DNA from: Cryptomeria japonica
Taxonomy: Eukaryota; Streptophyta; Pinopsida; Cupressales; Cupressaceae
DNA: 64,000 bases
Assembly (NCBI RefSeq): GCF_030272615.1
Contig: NC_081412.1
Location: forward strand, 339,068,870 to 339,132,869
Direction: 5' to 3'
Each line of letters opens with the position of its first letter. The first letter of the stretch is position 1. Both the position numbers and the translations under genes were made by a program. This document shows positions 60,738 to 64,000 of this stretch, piece after piece. The notes under the pieces are model-generated. The model was not told the DNA's origin. It was given only the letters and a program-made list of their open reading frames with translations, and did no database searches.

Positions 60738-63700
60738 ACTAATAGCATCAAAACACTATTTTAAAAGACATGGTGTTCTTAGAACCTCATTTCAGAGGTT
60801 GTGCCTCAAAAGCCTCATTTTTGGAGCATAAAAATTAGTGTTTGGAGGTACAACAAGGTTACACAAGTCCCAATTCCACAGTGGGTAGCGCTAAAACGCA
60901 ATTTTGATGTACATCGTTCTCTTGGAACCTCATTTCGGAGCTTGTCCCTTGAAAGCCTGATTTTGCCACATGAAAATAAATGTTTTGAGGCAAAACAAGG
61001 TTTCAAGAAGCAAGTCCCTATTCCGGATCCTGTAGCGTCAAAATTCCATTTTGATGCACATCATTCTCTTAGAAGCTCATTTTGGAGCTTCTGCCTCGAA
61101 AGACCCAGTTTTGGAGAATCAAAATCAATGTTTGGAGGCACAACAAGGTTTCAAGATGGAAGTCCCGATTCTAGAGTCAATAGTGTCAAAATCTGATTTT
61201 GGCGCACATCGTGCTCTTAGAAACTCATTTCAAAGCTTGTGCCTCGAAAGCCCCAGATTTGGAGCATCAAAATCAGTGTTTTGAGGCTCAACAAAGTTTC
61301 AAAATGCAAGCCTCGATTCTAGAGCTAGAAGCATCAAAATTCAAGTTTGATGCATATTATCCTCTTAGAACCCTATTTTGGAAATTGTGCCTCAAAAGCC
61401 CCAATTTTGGAGCATCAAAATCAATGTTTAAAGACACAAAAAGGTTTCAAGATACAAGTCCCGATTCTCAAGCTGATAGCGTCAAAACTTTGACAAACGT
61501 GATGTTCTTAAAACCTCATTTTGGAGGTTTTGCCTCAAAAGCCTCATTTTTGGAGCATAAAAATTATTGTTTGGAGGCACAACAAAGTTTCAAGACACAA
61601 GTCCCTATTCTAGAGTTGGTACCGTCAAAATGCAATTTTGATGTACATCGTGCTCTTAGAACCTCATTTCGGAGCTTGTGCCTTGAAAGCCCTGATTTTG
61701 GAACATCTAAGTCAGTGTTTGGAGGAACGAAAAGGTTCCAAGAAGCAAGTCCCTATTATGGAGCCTGTATCCTCAAAATTCCATTTTGACGCACATCATT
61801 CTCTTAGAAGCTCATTTCGGAGCTTGTGTCTGGAAAGACCCAGATTTCGAGCATCAAAATCAATGTTCAGAGGCACAACAAGGTTTCAAGATGCAAGTCC
61901 AGATTCTAGAGTCAATAACGCCAAAATCTACTTTTCACGCACATCATGCTTTCAGAACCTCATTTCAAAGCTTGTGCCTCCAAAGGCTCGGTTTTGGAGC
62001 ATCAAAATCAGTTTCTTGAGGCACAACAAGGTTTCACGATACAAGTCTTGATTCTCAAGCTGATAGCGTCCAAACATGATTTTGAAAAATATGGTGTTCT
62101 TAGAACCTCATTTCAAAGGTTGTGCATCAAAAGCCTTGTTTTTGGAGCATAAAAATTAGTGTTTGGAGGCACAACAAGGTTTCAAGACACAAGTCCCGAT
62201 TCGAGAGTTGGTAGCGCCAAAATGCAATTTTGATGTACATCGTGCTCTTAGAACCTCATTTTGGAGCTTGTGCCTTGAAATCCCTGATATTTGGAACATC
62301 AAAATTAATGTTTTGAGGCACAACAAAGTTTCAAGAAGCAATTCCTTATTCCGGAGCCTGTAGCATCAAAATTCCATTTTAACGCACATTATTCTCTTAG
62401 AAGCTCATTTCGGAGCTTGTGTCTCGAAAGACCTAGTTTTGGAGCGTCAAAATCAATGTTTTGAGGCCCAACAAGGTTTCAAGATACAAACCCCGATTCT
62501 ACAGCTAGGAGCATCAAAATTCAATTTTGGTGCACAGTGTTCTCTTAGAACCCTGTTTTAGAAATTGTGCCTCAAAAGCCCTAGTTTTGGAGCATCAAAA
62601 TCTATTTTTGGAGGCACAACAAGGTTTCAAGAAGCAAGTCTTGATTCAGGAGCCGGTAGCATCAAAATTTGATTTTGACGCAAATCGTGGTCTTAGATCC
62701 TTGTTTTGGAGCTTATGGCTCAAAATCTTTGGTTTTGAAGCATCGAAATTGGTGTTTGGAGGCACAGCAAGATTTCAAGACACAAGTCCCTATTTCGGAG
62801 CCTGTATTCTTAAGACGTGATTTTGATGCACATCATGCTCTTAGAACCTCGTTTCGAAGCGTATGGCTTGAAAGTTCTAGTTTCAAATCATCAAAATCAA
62901 TGTTTAAAGCCAAAACAAGGTTTCAAGACATAAGTCTTGATTCTCAAGCTGATAGCTTAAAACACGATTTTGACAAACATGGTGTTCTTAGAACCTCATT
63001 TCGGAGGTTGTGCCTCGAAAACCTAATTTTTGGAGCATAAAAATTAGTGTTTGGAGGCACAAGGTTTCAAGACACAAGTCCCGATTCTCAAGCTGATAGC
63101 GTCAAAACATGATTTTGACAAACATGGTGTTCTTAAAACCTCATTTCAGAGGTTGTGCATCAAAAGCCTCATTTTTTGAGCGTAAAATTAGTGTTTGGAG
63201 GCACAACAAGGTTTCAAGAAACAAGTCCCATTTCCAGAGTCGGTAGCATCAAAACACAATTTTGATGTACATCATCTTATAGAACCTCATTTCGGAGCTT
63301 GTGCCTTGAAAGCCTTGATTTTGGAACATCAAAATCAGTGTCAATAGCGTCAAGTCTCGAATCTCAAACTGATAGCGTCAAAACATGATTTTGACAACAT
63401 GGTGTTCTTAGAACCTCATTTCGGAGGTTGTGCCTCAAAAGCCTAATTTTTGGAGCATAAAAATTATTGTTTGGAGGCGAAACATGGTTTGAAGACAAGA
63501 TTCCCAATTCCAGAGTCGCTAGTGTCAAAATGCAATTTTTATGTACATCGTGCTCTTAGAACCTCGTTTTGGAGCTTGTGCCTTGAAAAACCCAATTTTG
63601 GAACATCAAAATCATTGTTTGGATGCACAACAATGTTTCAAGATGCATGTCTCGATTCTCATGCTGGTAGCATCAAAATTCAATTTTGGTGCACATCGTT

Positions 63701-64000
63701 CTCTTAGAACCTTGTTTCAAAGTTTTCACCTCGAAAACCCCGGTTTCAGAACATCAAAATTGATGTTTGGAGGCACAACAAGGTTTCAAGTTGCAAGTCC
63801 CAATTCCAGAACCGGTAGTGTCAAAATGCGATTTTGAAGGAAATTGTGCTCTTAGAACCTTATTTAGGAGCTTGTCCCTCGAAACCCCCGGTTTGGGAGC
63901 ATCAAAATTGGTGTTTGGAGGCACAAGGTTGTAAGAAGCAAGTCACCATTTTGGAGGCGGCAGCGTAAAAAAGTGATTTTGACACACATGGTGCTCTTAG
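60738..64000 (+). repeat. 148-bp satellite, forward block A4 (second part)
   Basis: About 22 forward-oriented monomers to the right edge. The piece 63480-63837 is an inverted relative of 5095-5455, sharing variants such as AATTTTTATGTACATC and GATGCATGTCTCGATTCTC. From about 63660 to the end the rarer monomer branch appears (GTTCTCTTAGAACCTTG, GGAGCTTGTCCCTCG, GGCACAAGGTTGTAAG). The array continues beyond the window. No gene is supported. Confidence 0.93.

Noticed and set aside
60568-60831. An 87-codon forward frame starting MVPIIFFFGVDDLYAG
   Set aside because: It reads the antisense of the LTR and runs into satellite; there is no domain and no homologue I recognise.
1-64000. Hundreds of open frames of 60 to 200 codons with a shared peptide style (LLEPHFGACALKA, EAQQGFKMQ, FDAHRALRTSF)
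   Set aside because: They follow the 148-bp period in two forward frames, appear on both strands, switch frame at each monomer and change strand with array orientation. No consistent start, intron signals or conserved gene boundary is visible.
1-64000. CRISPR-like regular repeats
   Set aside because: The repeats are head-to-tail 148-bp satellite monomers with no unique spacers, and they change gradually along the array.
1-64000. Telomeric or subtelomeric repeat
   Set aside because: No TTTAGGG-type runs were seen anywhere; the window is internal satellite.
1-64000. Calling the array centromeric
   Set aside because: Monomer length, higher-order structure and retroelement insertions fit a centromere or pericentromere, but also other heterochromatin. 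Sequence alone cannot decide; CENH3 ChIP or FISH would.

Overview
The window is almost entirely one plant-type satellite DNA. About 60.2 kb of the 64 kb is a diverged tandem repeat with a 148-bp monomer, roughly 400 copies. Four pieces of non-satellite DNA interrupt it: an AT-rich, LTR-like piece at 6581-7106; a 5'-end fragment of a Ty1/copia-type LTR retrotransposon at 11256-13844; a GC-rich piece at 43935-44102; and a reverse-oriented solo-LTR-like sequence at 60266-60737. I see no intact host gene, rRNA, tRNA or CRISPR array. The host is a eukaryote and almost certainly a plant. The evidence is the initiator-tRNA-Met primer binding site directly after a TG...CA LTR, the coiled-coil plus zinc-knuckle gag, and the satellite architecture. 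Species cannot be read from the sequence; a large-genome plant is likely.

Layout by satellite orientation. I call the strand carrying the boxes GTGCTCTTAGAACC and GGCACAACAAGGTTTCAAG 'forward'. Forward: 1-2150. Reverse: 2151-29187 (with the 6.6-kb and 11.3-kb insertions). Forward: 29188-43934. GC-rich piece: 43935-44102. Reverse: 44103-50197. Forward: 50198-59197. Reverse, about one monomer: 59198-59366. Forward: 59367-64000 (with the LTR at 60266). The array runs off both ends of the window.

The satellite has higher-order structure. Seven recognisable monomer types (called m1 to m7 here) recur in fixed order, giving a higher-order unit of about 1,037 bp; the clearest full copy is 21131-22167. 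Many copies have lost one or two monomers (888-bp six-mers, 740-bp five-mers). A rarer branch replaces m5-m6-m7-m1 with three other monomer types (m8 to m10). On top of this lie local amplifications, mosaic duplications kilobases apart, and a large inverted duplication (arms 46074-48827 and 50198-52851) whose arms share the same private rearrangement breakpoints.

Nearly all open reading frames here are by-products of the repeat. Because 148 = 3 x 49 + 1, one forward frame reads through a whole monomer, continues through the next in a second frame, and stops near the following boundary. This yields the recurring 97-99-residue frames. The only credible protein-coding remnant is the gag pseudogene at 12457-13719.

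All comparisons were made by eye. Block boundaries are good to a few bases where a junction is described and to tens of bases elsewhere. Identity values and database matches were not computed.
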